DNA from: Herbaspirillum sp. Sphag64
GTDB taxonomy: Bacteria; Pseudomonadota; Gammaproteobacteria; Burkholderiales; Burkholderiaceae_D
Assembly (NCBI RefSeq): GCF_014192645.1
Contig: NZ_JACHYE010000001.1
Span: forward strand, 440,350-504,349
Direction: 5' to 3'
Length of the DNA stretch: 64,000 bases
Below are positions 1 through 9,800 of this stretch, in pieces; position 1 is the stretch's first letter, and every line of letters begins with the position of its first letter. Under the pieces are notes generated by a model. The model was not told the origin of the DNA. It was given only the letters and a program-made list of their open reading frames with translations, and did no database searches. A program made the translations under genes and the position numbers.

Positions 1-628
1 AAGCGGTCGTATCCGCATTGAGATAATGTGCACCGGTAGTATGGAAGCAGGCATTGCAACTGGTGCTGACGTGAATCATGGCAGGCACATCCAGCTCCAC
101 CATCTTTTCGTAGAGCGGATACCAGGAGCGATCTGACAGAGGTGGCGAGGTCCAGTAACCACCGGAAGGGTCCGGGTTCAGATTGACACCGACGAAGCCA
201 TATTCCCGTACGCATTTTTCCAGCTCGGCAATCGAGGTGCGGATATCAGCACCAGGAGATTGTGGCAACATTGCTGCCCCGATGAAGTTATCCGGGAACA
301 GGGTTGACACGCGATAGCACAGTTCATTGCAGATGGCAGCCCAGGTCTGACTGGTGTTCAAGTCGCCAATGTGATGCGCCATAAAACTGGCACGGGGTGA
401 AAAGATGGTCAGATCAGCACCACGCTCGCGCATCAGGCGCAACTGGTTGGCCTGAATCGACTCGCGCAGTTCGTCGTCGCTAATATGCAGTTCCGATGGC
501 TTGGGGCCCTCACCCGGTGCGTTAAGGCTGGCGATCTGACGATTACGCCAGTCTTCCAGTGCCTTGGGTGCTGTGGTGTAGTGGCCATGGCAATCGATGA
601 TCAATGGATCTTGCAATGAATCTATCAT
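1..628 (-). CDS. galB: 4-oxalomesaconate hydratase, amidohydrolase family (partial, C-terminus outside window)
   Basis: The leftward reading frame starts at 628 and runs off the left edge, so about 209 N-terminal residues are visible. It opens with an amidohydrolase metal motif (IIDCHGHYTTAPKALEDW, residues about 10-27) and continues with stretches typical of the LigJ-type 4-oxalomesaconate hydratases (FSPRASFMAHH, GVNLNPDPSGGYWTSPPL, IHVSTSCNACFHTTGAHY). The family adds water to 4-oxalomesaconate to give 4-carboxy-4-hydroxy-2-oxoadipate, a shared step of gallate and protocatechuate 4,5-cleavage. Its ATG overlaps the stop of galD as ATGA, so the two are probably translationally coupled. The neighbouring tautomerase, transporter and gallate dioxygenase favour the gallate role. 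Note that P. putida GalB belongs to a different protein fold, so ligJ would be an equally valid symbol. Confidence 0.85.
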   Translation of the reverse strand, partial: MIDSLQDPLIIDCHGHYTTAPKALEDWRNRQIASLNAPGEGPKPSELHISDDELRESIQANQLRLMRERGADLTIFSPRASFMAHHIGDLNTSQTWAAICNELCYRVSTLFPDNFIGAAMLPQSPGADIRTSIAELEKCVREYGFVGVNLNPDPSGGYWTSPPLSDRSWYPLYEKMVELDVPAMIHVSTSCNACFHTTGAHYLNADTTA

Positions 629-1764
629 TCGGTGTTCTCTTTCCAGATATCGGCGGGAATCATGACCTCTCCTCGCATGATGGGACGAGCAGTCCTGAGC
701 AAGGCGGCGCTGATGATGGTTTGCTGATCGCGGGGATCAAGTGTCAGTTCGACCGTGAATTCGCCGGTCGGATGTTCTACCGTGACGCTGCGTTGCAAGC
801 CCTCAATGGGCTGTGCCAGCCCTTGTGTGATGGTGCCCTCAAGCACACAGGCAGTCGCCACTGTCACGGCAGCCAACACACCAATGGCGTCATGACAGAC
901 ATGTGGAATGAAGCAGCGTGTCGCAATTGTTCCGCCCTGTGTAGGAGCACTGACCAGACACATCTTGGGATAATTCTTTTGGCTGACATCGCCTAACCCC
1001 ATCTTGTCGCCCACGGCCAGACGCAATGCTTCCAGCCGTGTTCGCAAGGCTTGGTTGGCATTGAGCTGCTCTACGGTTTCCGTGCCGCTGATGCCAAAGT
1101 CGGTGGCTCTCACCAGTACCATCGGCATCCCATTGTCAATCAGTGTCGCGTCGACTTGATGGGTCTGACCGTCGGCTGTGGCAAAGTGAATGTGGTCACG
1201 CACGCCTTCGCTTGGTAACAGCGATGGGCACACTGACCCGGCGGTATCGAGGAAATTGATCTTGACCGGTGCCGCCGTCCCTGGCACGCCGTCAATCCGG
1301 GCATCACCGCTGTAACGCAGATGACCATCAGGCGTCGCTACCGTCACATCGCATTGCATGCCGGTGTTGAGTGTCAAAATTCTTGCCGTAGTGGTATCAC
1401 CACGGGCGGCAAGCAGGCCACGTTCCAGCGCAAACGGTAATACTGCTGCCAGCATGTTGCCGCAATTGGGCGTGATGTCGACCTTGTCAGAGGCCGGTTG
1501 CAATTGCGCAAACAGGAAATCGAGATCCACACCGGGGATAGTACTGCGGGAGACGATACCAACCTTGCTAGTCAGTGGATGAGCACCACCGAGCCCATCA
1601 ATCTGCCGCCGGTCGGGCGAACCCATGACTGCCAGCAACACGCGATTACGTGCCTGTTCGTCACTTGGCAGGTCGGACGCCAGAAAGAATGGACCACGCG
1701 AAGTTCCACCGCGCATCAACATGCTCGGGATCGGCCGCAGGTCTGAGTTCCAGGTTGAGTTCAC
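625..1764 (-). CDS. galD: 4-oxalomesaconate tautomerase (PrpF family)
   Basis: This protein of about 379 residues carries PrpF/GalD family blocks throughout: SMLMRGGTSRGPFFLASDLP near the N-terminus, VMGSPDRRQIDGLGG, NCGNMLAAVLPFALERGL, IDNGMPMVL and VEHPTGEFTVEL near the end. GalD converts the keto form of 4-oxalomesaconate to the enol form used by the hydratase encoded next. I chose the GTG at 1764 because the family begins only a few residues before the RGGTS block. A longer open frame reaches 1896, but that would overlap the divergent regulator and contains no family residues. No strong ribosome binding site is visible, so the exact start is uncertain. It is divergent from the LysR gene and forms an operon with the hydratase. 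Confidence 0.88.
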   Translation of the reverse strand: MNSTWNSDLRPIPSMLMRGGTSRGPFFLASDLPSDEQARNRVLLAVMGSPDRRQIDGLGGAHPLTSKVGIVSRSTIPGVDLDFLFAQLQPASDKVDITPNCGNMLAAVLPFALERGLLAARGDTTTARILTLNTGMQCDVTVATPDGHLRYSGDARIDGVPGTAAPVKINFLDTAGSVCPSLLPSEGVRDHIHFATADGQTHQVDATLIDNGMPMVLVRATDFGISGTETVEQLNANQALRTRLEALRLAVGDKMGLGDVSQKNYPKMCLVSAPTQGGTIATRCFIPHVCHDAIGVLAAVTVATACVLEGTITQGLAQPIEGLQRSVTVEHPTGEFTVELTLDPRDQQTIISAALLRTARPIMRGEVMIPADIWKENTE

Positions 1765-1889
1765 GGTGTCTGTTGTAAGGTTTTTGACGGGGCAAGTATG
1801 CGTGACACAGCTGGCGGCAGGGTTGCGTTGTTCCCTCTCCTCTGTTCTAATTTTCTTATCGGGGTGGTTTTTACTTTTTCGGAACGCGC

Positions 1890-3095
1890 ATGCCATTACT
1901 CAATCTTCGTCACTTGCACGTGTTCAATGTCGTGGCTGCCATTGGCGGCGTACGACGCTCGTCCGACACACTACTGCGCGCCTCGTCAGCCGTCGCCCGC
2001 TCGGTAGCAGCGCTGGAACAGGCACTCGATACCCAATTGTTTGAGCGCAAAGGGCGTGGCATGCTGCTGACCAGTGCCGGGGAAGCGGTCAAGTTGCGCG
2101 TGGACCGGATCGAAGAAGAATTGCGCGAGGTACGCGACGATGCCTTACGCATGCGCGAGCGCACCGGCGCTCAGGTTGCCAGCCTGGATGCGCTATTCCA
2201 TGAGCGCCGGCTGCAAGCTGCCGTGTTGCTGGCAGAAACCCATCATATGCCGAGCGTGGCGCGTCTGATGCATGTCTCACCATCGGCAGTAAGCCAGTCA
2301 ATTTCAATGCTGGAGGGAATTCTGGGGCAGTCGCTGTTTTTCCGGACTGCACATGGCATGTTGCCCACGGACGCCGGACGCCGCTGGAATGAACGCTTTG
2401 AACGCGCGCTGGCCGAACTGCGACATATTCCGGAAGATATCGCCGCCCAGAACGGCATCGTGCAGGGAACAGTGACGGTCGGCGCCCTGCCACTGGCACG
2501 CTCGCAATTGCTGCCTACTGCGATGGCGCGTGTACTGGAGAAACATCCACTGCTGCAGATACGCTCACTGGAAAGCCCTTACGAAGAACTGGCAGCAGGC
2601 TTGATGAGTGGACGGATTGACTTCATTGTCGGTGCCATGCGCGCCTTCAGCAGCGATACCTTTGACTCTCAGTCGCTGTTTGCTGATAGTGCCGTGCTGA
2701 TCGCGCGTAGTGGCCATCCACTGGCAGACAGAAAAATACTTACCGTGACCGATCTGGACGGTTATCCCTGGGTCTTGTCGCGCGCCGGAACTCCTCTGCG
2801 CGAATCGATTGAGCAATTTTTCCGAGACAAACAATGGCCAATACCGCGACCAGCGATCGAGACCGGCGATCTGGCGCTGCTACGCGGCGTATTGGTATCG
2901 AGCAATATGCTTACTGTCATTTCAGCGCACCAGTTGCACCATGAGATTGCCAGCGGCCAGCTGACCACCCTGCCATTCACCATGGCTGGTCTGCAGCGCC
3001 AGATTGGGATGACTCAGCGCAAAGGCGCACATCTGTCGCCAGGTGCAAGGGCACTAGCGCAGGAAATAGTCGCCGTGGCTCCTGATTGGCAATGA
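1890..3095 (+). CDS. galR: LysR-type regulator with two tandem HTH domains, probable gallate pathway regulator
   Basis: The 401-residue protein is about 100 residues longer than ordinary LysR regulators. The extra length is a second winged-helix segment. The first lies at about residues 4-65 (HLHVFNVVAAIGG, LDTQLFERKGRGMLLTSAGE). The second lies at about 105-165 (RLQAAVLLAETHHMPSVARL, LGQSLFFRTAHGMLPTDAGR). An effector-binding domain follows from about 190 to the end. It sits divergently 125 bases from galD and upstream of the transporter and dioxygenase genes, so it probably controls the gallate genes in response to a pathway compound. LysR proteins of gallate loci are known; the specific ligand here is inferred from context. 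The symbol reflects locus and family only. Confidence 0.8.
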   Translation: MPLLNLRHLHVFNVVAAIGGVRRSSDTLLRASSAVARSVAALEQALDTQLFERKGRGMLLTSAGEAVKLRVDRIEEELREVRDDALRMRERTGAQVASLDALFHERRLQAAVLLAETHHMPSVARLMHVSPSAVSQSISMLEGILGQSLFFRTAHGMLPTDAGRRWNERFERALAELRHIPEDIAAQNGIVQGTVTVGALPLARSQLLPTAMARVLEKHPLLQIRSLESPYEELAAGLMSGRIDFIVGAMRAFSSDTFDSQSLFADSAVLIARSGHPLADRKILTVTDLDGYPWVLSRAGTPLRESIEQFFRDKQWPIPRPAIETGDLALLRGVLVSSNMLTVISAHQLHHEIASGQLTTLPFTMAGLQRQIGMTQRKGAHLSPGARALAQEIVAVAPDWQ

Positions 3096-3362
3096 TGAGC
3101 AATGATTGGCAATGGTCGCCGCTCATCAGTCATAAAACTGCAGCCATCCCCGTCTAAGACAGTCCGGTAAGCTTCACAAAAAAATCCATACCAATAAGCA
3201 AATTCGAACACTCCGGTAGCCGAAAGCAATACACGTCGCTACGCACAAAAGTACACTTCCTTCCATGTCAAGGCTTCTTCGAAGCAGCTTGACCAGCCCT
3301 ATCCATCCCCCCAAGCGGCATGGAAGCGGCCAATTCAAATTCAAACCACGAATGGAGACTTA

Positions 3363-4691
3363 ATGAATACTGCACAAGCGCTGGACGTGCGCGCCCATAT
3401 CAATGGGCGCAACATGTCTCGCTATCAATGGCTGTTACTGATCCTCTGCTTTCTGATTGTCGCAACCGACGGTATGGACGTAGCGATCATGGGCTTTCTG
3501 GCACCGGGCATCACCAAGGAATGGGGTATCTCGCGCGCAGCCTTCGGTGCCGTGATGAGTGCCGCACCCATCGGCTTGGCGATAGGTGCCTTGCTGGTCG
3601 GCCCCCTGTCGGATCGTTACGGCCGCAAGAAACTGCTGATGGCGGCAGTTGGCTGGTTTGGCGTCTGTACGCTGATCTCATCCATGTCGCATGATGTCAT
3701 TACCCTCTCGGTGTTACGTTTCCTGACCGGTCTCGGTCTGGGTGCAGCGATGCCCAATGCCACCACCTTGCTCTCGGAATATGTCCCTGAGCGTTCCCGT
3801 AGTACGTTGCTGGCAATCATGTTTACGGGATTCAATCTCGGTTCGGCTTTGATCGGCTTCATCGCTGCCGCATTGTTACCAGAATTTGGCTGGCGCGCAG
3901 TACTGGTAGCTGGCGGCGCAATCCCCTTGCTGTGCCTGCCACTGTATCTGTGGCTGGTACCGGAGTCGGCACGCTTTATGGTGGTACGCAACTTTCCGTC
4001 CGAACGGGTGGCGCGCACGCTGGCCAAAGTCTGTGGCGGCGACTTTGCAGACGGCCAACGCTTTACCGTGGTCGAGCCGACAGTCAGCGGTACAACACCG
4101 GTGAAGGTATTGTTGTCGGCAACTTATCGTAAAACCACACTGTCGCTGTGGGGAACTTATTTCATGGGGCTGCTGGTGATTTATCTGCTCAGCGGCTGGT
4201 TGCCGACCCTCATCAAGGATGCCGGTCTGCCGATTGACAAGGCCGCCAATATCACGGCACTGTTTCAGCTGGGCGGCACCGTCGGCGCATTGGTGGTTGG
4301 CTTCATGATGGACCGCTGGGCACCCAGCAAGGCGATTGCCGTCGCCTATGTCGGTGGCGCCCTGTTCATCCTGCTGCTTGCCTCAGGCAGTGTACAGTCA
4401 GGCATGTTTGCCTCGTATGTGTTGCTGGCCGGCTTTTGCATGAGCGGCGCACAGACTGGCATGAATGCATTTGCTCCCTCCTGCTATCCAACGGTAGTGC
4501 GCGCTACCGGCGTGAGCTGGATGCTGGGAGTGGGTCGTTTTGGCAGCATCCTCGGCTCCTTCGCTGGTGGTGTGCTGCTGTCGCTGGGCTGGGGCTTTGC
4601 CTCGGTGATTGCGATTCTCGCAGTACCTGCCACACTGGCAGCATTGATCATCATTTTCATTCAGCTCGGTCGACGACCTGCTGCAGCATAG
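3363..4691 (+). CDS. galT: aromatic acid:H+ symporter, MFS, probable gallate uptake
   Basis: This is a 442-residue integral membrane protein with about twelve hydrophobic segments and signatures of the aromatic-acid:H+ symporter branch of the major facilitator superfamily. They include the DGMDVAIMGF motif in the first membrane segment and the loop motif GPLSDRYGRKK at about residue 80. A GGAGA ribosome site precedes the ATG. The gene ends 11 bases before the gallate dioxygenase gene, indicating one transcript. That linkage makes gallate or a related hydroxybenzoate the likely substrate. Family is certain; substrate is inferred from the neighbour. The 266 bases upstream, between galR and this gene, show no other gene and presumably hold the promoter. 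Confidence 0.87.
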   Translation: MNTAQALDVRAHINGRNMSRYQWLLLILCFLIVATDGMDVAIMGFLAPGITKEWGISRAAFGAVMSAAPIGLAIGALLVGPLSDRYGRKKLLMAAVGWFGVCTLISSMSHDVITLSVLRFLTGLGLGAAMPNATTLLSEYVPERSRSTLLAIMFTGFNLGSALIGFIAAALLPEFGWRAVLVAGGAIPLLCLPLYLWLVPESARFMVVRNFPSERVARTLAKVCGGDFADGQRFTVVEPTVSGTTPVKVLLSATYRKTTLSLWGTYFMGLLVIYLLSGWLPTLIKDAGLPIDKAANITALFQLGGTVGALVVGFMMDRWAPSKAIAVAYVGGALFILLLASGSVQSGMFASYVLLAGFCMSGAQTGMNAFAPSCYPTVVRATGVSWMLGVGRFGSILGSFAGGVLLSLGWGFASVIAILAVPATLAALIIIFIQLGRRPAAA

Positions 4692-4702
4692 GATAGTTAA
4701 AC

Positions 4703-6016
4703 ATGGCAAACATTGTCGGCGCGATTGCATCGTCGCACACTCCCACCATCGGTTTCGCCCTCGACGCCGGCAAGCAACATGACGCCGTATGGGCACCGAT
4801 CTTCAAAGCCTTTGAACCAGTGCAAAAATGGCTTGCAGAAAAAAAGCCGGATGTCTTGCTGATGGTCTACAACGATCATGTGACCTCATTTTTCTTTGAC
4901 CACTATTCAGCCTTCACGCTAGGGGTGGGCAATGAATACAAGGTTGCTGATGAAGGTGGTGGCGCGCGTGGTCTGCCTGCCATCGGCGGCCATGCTGCAT
5001 TGGCGCAGCATATCGGCACCTCGCTCATGGCCGATGAGTTTGACATGTCATTCTTCCAGGAAAAGCCGCTCGATCACGGCTGCTTCTCCCCCCTGTCGAT
5101 CCTGTGGGACCATGCCAATGGCTGGCCTGGTCAGATCATCCCGCTGCAGGTCGGCGTACTGCAATTTCCGATCCCGACTGCACGCCGCTGCTTCAAGCTC
5201 GGTCAGGGACTGCGCCGCGCCATCGAGAGCTATCCAGAAGATCTCAACGTGGTGATTGTCGCCACTGGAGGGCTCTCGCATCAGGTGCATGGTGAGCGCG
5301 CCGGCTTCAACAACACGCCCTGGGACCATCAGTTCCTGGACCTGTTCGACAAGGATCCGGAAGTCCTGTCGAATATGACACATGCCGACTTCGCGCGCCT
5401 GGGTGGTCTTGAGAGTGCGGAAGTGGTGATGTGGATGGTGATGCGCGGTGCCATGCCAGCGGGCATCAACTGTGTGCACCGTGAATATTATCTGCCCTCG
5501 ATGACCGGTATCGCGGTGGCCGTCTACGAGCCCGCCGTCGAGGCCGACAAGCAATTGCAGGAAGTACGCAGCGCCAGCCACCGTGCCCACATGCAAACCC
5601 AGCTGCAAGGTATTGAACAGCTGGAGGGTACGTATCCGTTCAGTTTGCAGACCAGTGTGCGCAACTATCGTATCAACCGCTATCTGTACCAGTTGATCCA
5701 GCCGGCTTTCCGCGAACGCTTCAAGCACGAACCCGAAGCAACGTACGATGAAGCCGGCCTCACCGATACGGAGCGTGACATGATCAACCGGCGCGACTGG
5801 CAAGCAATGATCCGCTACGGCGTGATCTTTTTCCTGCTGGAAAAACTGGGCGCTGTAGTGGGCGTGTCCAATCTGCATATTTACGCAGCCATGCGCGGCC
5901 AGTCACTGGCAGACTTCCAGCAAACCCGTAACGCCCCTGGTGCACTCTATTCAGTGGCAGGTAGTGCTTCTGCCAATGCCCAGACCTGGAACAAGCCTGC
6001 CACGGATAGCAATTAA
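4703..6016 (+). CDS. galA: gallate dioxygenase (extradiol, fused LigB- and LigA-type domains)
   Basis: The 437-residue protein joins a class III extradiol dioxygenase catalytic domain (about residues 1-285, starting MANIVGAIASSHTPTIGFAL) to a LigA-like helical domain (about 310-415, with SVRNYRINRYLYQLIQPAFR and RYGVIFFLLEKLGAVVGVSN). In protocatechuate 4,5-dioxygenase these are two separate subunits; the single-chain arrangement is characteristic of gallate dioxygenase. It opens the gallate ring with oxygen to give 4-oxalomesaconate. His12 in the SSHTP block is a probable iron ligand, by family. Linkage to galT, galD and the hydratase fits. A weak AGGATAG site precedes the ATG. Confidence 0.93.
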   Translation: MANIVGAIASSHTPTIGFALDAGKQHDAVWAPIFKAFEPVQKWLAEKKPDVLLMVYNDHVTSFFFDHYSAFTLGVGNEYKVADEGGGARGLPAIGGHAALAQHIGTSLMADEFDMSFFQEKPLDHGCFSPLSILWDHANGWPGQIIPLQVGVLQFPIPTARRCFKLGQGLRRAIESYPEDLNVVIVATGGLSHQVHGERAGFNNTPWDHQFLDLFDKDPEVLSNMTHADFARLGGLESAEVVMWMVMRGAMPAGINCVHREYYLPSMTGIAVAVYEPAVEADKQLQEVRSASHRAHMQTQLQGIEQLEGTYPFSLQTSVRNYRINRYLYQLIQPAFRERFKHEPEATYDEAGLTDTERDMINRRDWQAMIRYGVIFFLLEKLGAVVGVSNLHIYAAMRGQSLADFQQTRNAPGALYSVAGSASANAQTWNKPATDSN

Positions 6017-6029
6017 GCTTTTCAAGCTA

Positions 6030-6055
6030 GCAATACCTGCCGGCGCAGGTATTGC
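6030..6055 (+). terminator. perfect inverted repeat downstream of galA
   Basis: A perfect 10-base-pair stem (GCAATACCTG with CAGGTATTGC) and a six-base loop begins 13 bases after the galA stop. No T-run follows, so it is at best a factor-assisted terminator or a 3' end stabiliser. The rest of 6056-6369 shows no gene or clear motif apart from the ribosome site of the next gene. Confidence 0.4.
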
Positions 6056-6369
6056 CCATCTCCCCCTATCCTCCCTAGCTCGTCCTCCTCATTCTGCATC
6101 AACCCGCATCGGTCCCTGCCCAGCGCAGACGATATGCAACGAATCCCATTACCATAAGTCTGCCAAACGTGAGAAGGCATTGCCTAGCGATAGGAAATGT
6201 TGGTATTGTTATTTCACAAACACCCTGAGCTGTATCCCTACTGCAACGGTATCATTGCTGATTGGTGACAAGCAGTGGTGCAATGATGCAATCACGCGCG
6301 GCATTCATTTCACCCAGGCAACCAATCAATTATCACAGCGAGCAAGGTGCTCCTGGAGAGGTTTTAAAG

Positions 6370-6771
6370 ATGGCAGGCAACAACAAGATTTCTGTCTTAC
6401 TCATCGACGACAGCGAGATGACCCGATCCGTACTTAGGACCATCATCAAGGGCGATACCTTTGACGTTGTCGCTGAAGCCAAAAATGGGGCTACCGGTCT
6501 GGAACGCGCCTACATGCTGCATCCCGATATTGTGTGTCTGGATATCTCCATGCCCGACATGGGGGGAATCGAAGTACTCAAACAAATCAAAAGTGAATTG
6601 ACCGATACTGTGGTCTTGATGGTGACCTCCGGCAATGATGCAGATACCGTGCAGGCCGCCATCGAGAGTGGTGCGGCAGGCTTCATCATCAAACCATTCG
6701 TGGTCGCCACCGTACAAGCCATGATGAAAACAGCGGCAAGCAAAGTCAGAGAAATCAGGGCACGCCAGTAA
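6370..6771 (+). CDS. CheY-like single-domain response regulator
   Basis: This is a 133-residue stand-alone receiver domain. The acidic pair follows VLLIDDSEMTRS, the phosphoacceptor aspartate lies in IVCLDISMPDMGG, the conserved threonine in VLMVTSGND, and the lysine in GFIIKPF. No output domain is present. I chose the ATG at 6370 because a strong GGAGAGG ribosome site ends 8 bases before it; the frame is open further upstream to 6262 but without receiver residues. It precedes a large hybrid histidine kinase and is probably a phosphoacceptor or shuttle for that block. Its target is unknown. Confidence 0.88.
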   Translation: MAGNNKISVLLIDDSEMTRSVLRTIIKGDTFDVVAEAKNGATGLERAYMLHPDIVCLDISMPDMGGIEVLKQIKSELTDTVVLMVTSGNDADTVQAAIESGAAGFIIKPFVVATVQAMMKTAASKVREIRARQ

Positions 6772-6852
6772 CTATGGGGCAATCGGTAAGTTCAGCGCTG
6801 TAGCGTCACACACCAGATAACCGTCGAATCAACGACAGACCACAAGGCAACG

Positions 6853-9800
6853 ATGCGCATCAGGAGGACATCGCCAAGGCCAATCATGGAAACCGCCGTG
6901 GCAGTCGCGGGCAGCTTGCTAATGCTGCTGGGTGTCGCCGTGATGGCGGGATGGCATTGGCAATTGCTGTTCCTGACGCAGATCAGACCAGCCTACATGC
7001 CCATGTATTACAGCACTGCGCTGGGCATACTATGTGCTGGCAGCGCCTTGCTGCTGGCCAGCCAGAATCGTCCAATAATGGCGTTATTGCCGGCCTCCAT
7101 CTGCGGTGCGCTGGGGCTATTATTACTCGCACATTATCAGTTTGGCAGCACCCGTGGCGTCGAAGATCTGCTGCTCCACATGGGATTGCTCAAGGCTTAC
7201 CCGCCTGATGCCATGGCGCCTGTAGCGGCAGTAACTCTGATCCTTATTTCCCTGTCTTTCTGGCTTGCTGCACCCCTACGTAGCGAGGGCCACTGGCCGC
7301 TGGTTGGTCTCCTCGGCTGTGTGGTGACTGGTGCCGGACTGGTGGCGATACTGGCCTATCCGGCCGACCTGTCCGCCGCCAACAGTTGGCGTACGTTCAT
7401 CACCACTGCCCTGCATGCCGCCATTGGGCTGACGCTGGCAGGTGCGGCACTGATCCCCCACGCATTGAACAATGAGGCGCGCCTGCACAGCGAGCGGCCG
7501 TTCTGGCGTGCCGCAGGCACCGCATTGGTGACCTTGATGGTTTTCGTGGGAGCCTGGAAGCAAATGCGGGTGAACGAGGAAAGCGCCTTTCACGAAAAAG
7601 CCGATATTGTTGCCAGAGCCGCATCGATACAGATACAAACCTCGCTGGAACTGCATATGCAATCCATCGAACGGATGGCGCAACGTGCACAGCAGCATCT
7701 GCCGACCCAGATGGAGTGGGAAGAAGATGCCTCGCAATACCTGATCCGCACACGCGACAGCTATGTCGTCATTTCCTGGCTGGATCCATCGTTACAGGTT
7801 CGCTGGGCGGTCCCAAAGACAGCCATCAAGACACCAACTTTCCGTACCGATACTATCAAGAACCTGTTCGATGTCACAAGTCAGGATCGTCGCCTGAAGC
7901 TGGTCCGTATCAGCGCACCTGATAACGGAAAAGAGCAATTTCTGATCCTGGCACCGGTGTTCCAGCAGGTCAGTTTGAAGGGAGTGATCGTGGCGATCAT
8001 CAATCCTGCGGAACTGTTCGACAACATGCAGGTTGTGACTGACCACAATTATGGCTTCACGATTGACAGCGACCAACGCACCCTCTTCGTGAGCAACCGG
8101 GATGCCTCTGTGGACAAACTGGTGCGTATCGATCGCTTGTGGTCGCATAACGTTTTTGGCTCGCTTGACAGTGTTAACTGGAACATTACCGTCTGGCCAA
8201 TTGACTCGCCCTACTCCGCAGCACCCTGGTTCGTCTTGCTGGCAGGGGTATTCAGTGCCCTGACATTATCAATCGTGGTCACCAAGTCGCTGGCAGTGAG
8301 CGCCAGATCACGTGAACTATGGACCATTATTGCGGCAGCACCGGTCGGCGTGCTGGTCTTTGGTCTGGATCATCGTGTCCGCAAGATCAATAGTGTCGGC
8401 GAACGACTGTTTGGCTATGCACCGGCCGACATTCTTGGTCAGAAGATTGAGAATCTGGTCCCTGCCGTTACTGCCTCATCAAACGACGGGCAAGTCCTAC
8501 CTGCACGCTTTACCCGTCAAGAGATGCTCGGACGACGACACGACGGTACAGAAATTGCCATCGAAGTCGAGATTAATATCACACTGATCAATGGCGAAAA
8601 GCAGTTCCTGATGGCAGTCACCGATGTCTCCGAGAGAAATCTGGCGCAGCTGCAACTGGAGGCGCAATCGCTCAATCTGCTGCGATCAAATGCTGAACTC
8701 AGACAAGTGCAGCAACAACTGCAGACGACCATTGATCACATGCCGGCGTTGATCGGTTCCTGGGATACGGCATTGCGTAACCGGTTTGGCAATCGTGCGT
8801 ATCAGGAATGGTTTTCCATCACGCCGGAGCAAATGCGCGGCAAAACCATCGGGGAAGTCATTGGTGAAGACGGCTACCAGGAAATTCAACCGTTCCTGGA
8901 ATCGGTACTGCAGGGCAATGTAGAGATTTTTGAACGCTCCATCACTTATAACGATGGCAGTGTACGACATGCCGTGTTCTCCTACGTACCCGATGTACAT
9001 GACGGCAAGATTCAGGGCTTTTACAGTTTTGTCAGCGATGTCACGCCACTCAAGCAGGCTCAGATCGCCAAGGAAAAAGCACTGGACCAGTTGCAGGGTA
9101 TTCTGGACGCCGCCAAAGACTTTGCCATTATTGAAAGTGACCACAATGGCACCATCACCCTGTTCAGTCGCGGTGCCGAAATCCTGTTAGGTCACTCAGC
9201 ACAGGAGATGGTAGGCAAGGTCAGTATCGACCACTTCCATCTGCCAGAGCAACTGCGCGCACGCGGCGCGGCATTGAGTCGCGAACTGGGGCACAACATC
9301 GAGGGTATAGCGACCATTGTCGAGCCAGCCAGCCACGGCCAAACCGCTTCCCACGACTGGACATATGTACACCGGGATGGTACATCACTGCAGGTAAATC
9401 TGACCATCGCCGCAATGCGCGACAAGTCGTCTCACATCGTTGGTTACCTGATCATCGCCAAGGACATTCGCGAAGAGCAAAAGACACTCACGGCGCTCGC
9501 AGATGCGCGCGACAAGGCACAGGCTGCCAACGAGGCCAAGAGTCAGTTCCTGGCCAACATGAGTCATGAAATCCGTACGCCGATGAATGCGGTACTGGGC
9601 ATGCTGCAGCTACTGCAACGCAGTACGCTCAGTGCCAAGCAGCTGGACTATGTGATGAAGACCCGCTCGGCAGCACAGGCACTGTTGGTGTTGCTCAATG
9701 ACATCCTGGATTTTTCCAAGGTGGAAGCTGGCAAGATGTCGGTCGAACACGCACCATTCGATATCGATATGCTGCTGCGTGAACTCTCGGTGATTTTTTC

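Noticed and set aside
1765..1896. N-terminal extension of the galD frame
   Set aside because: It overlaps the divergent regulator start and its promoter region, and contains no family residues; a start at 1764 fits the family.
5048..5878. Long open frame opposite galA
   Set aside because: Antisense to a clear dioxygenase, with no recognisable domain or ribosome site.
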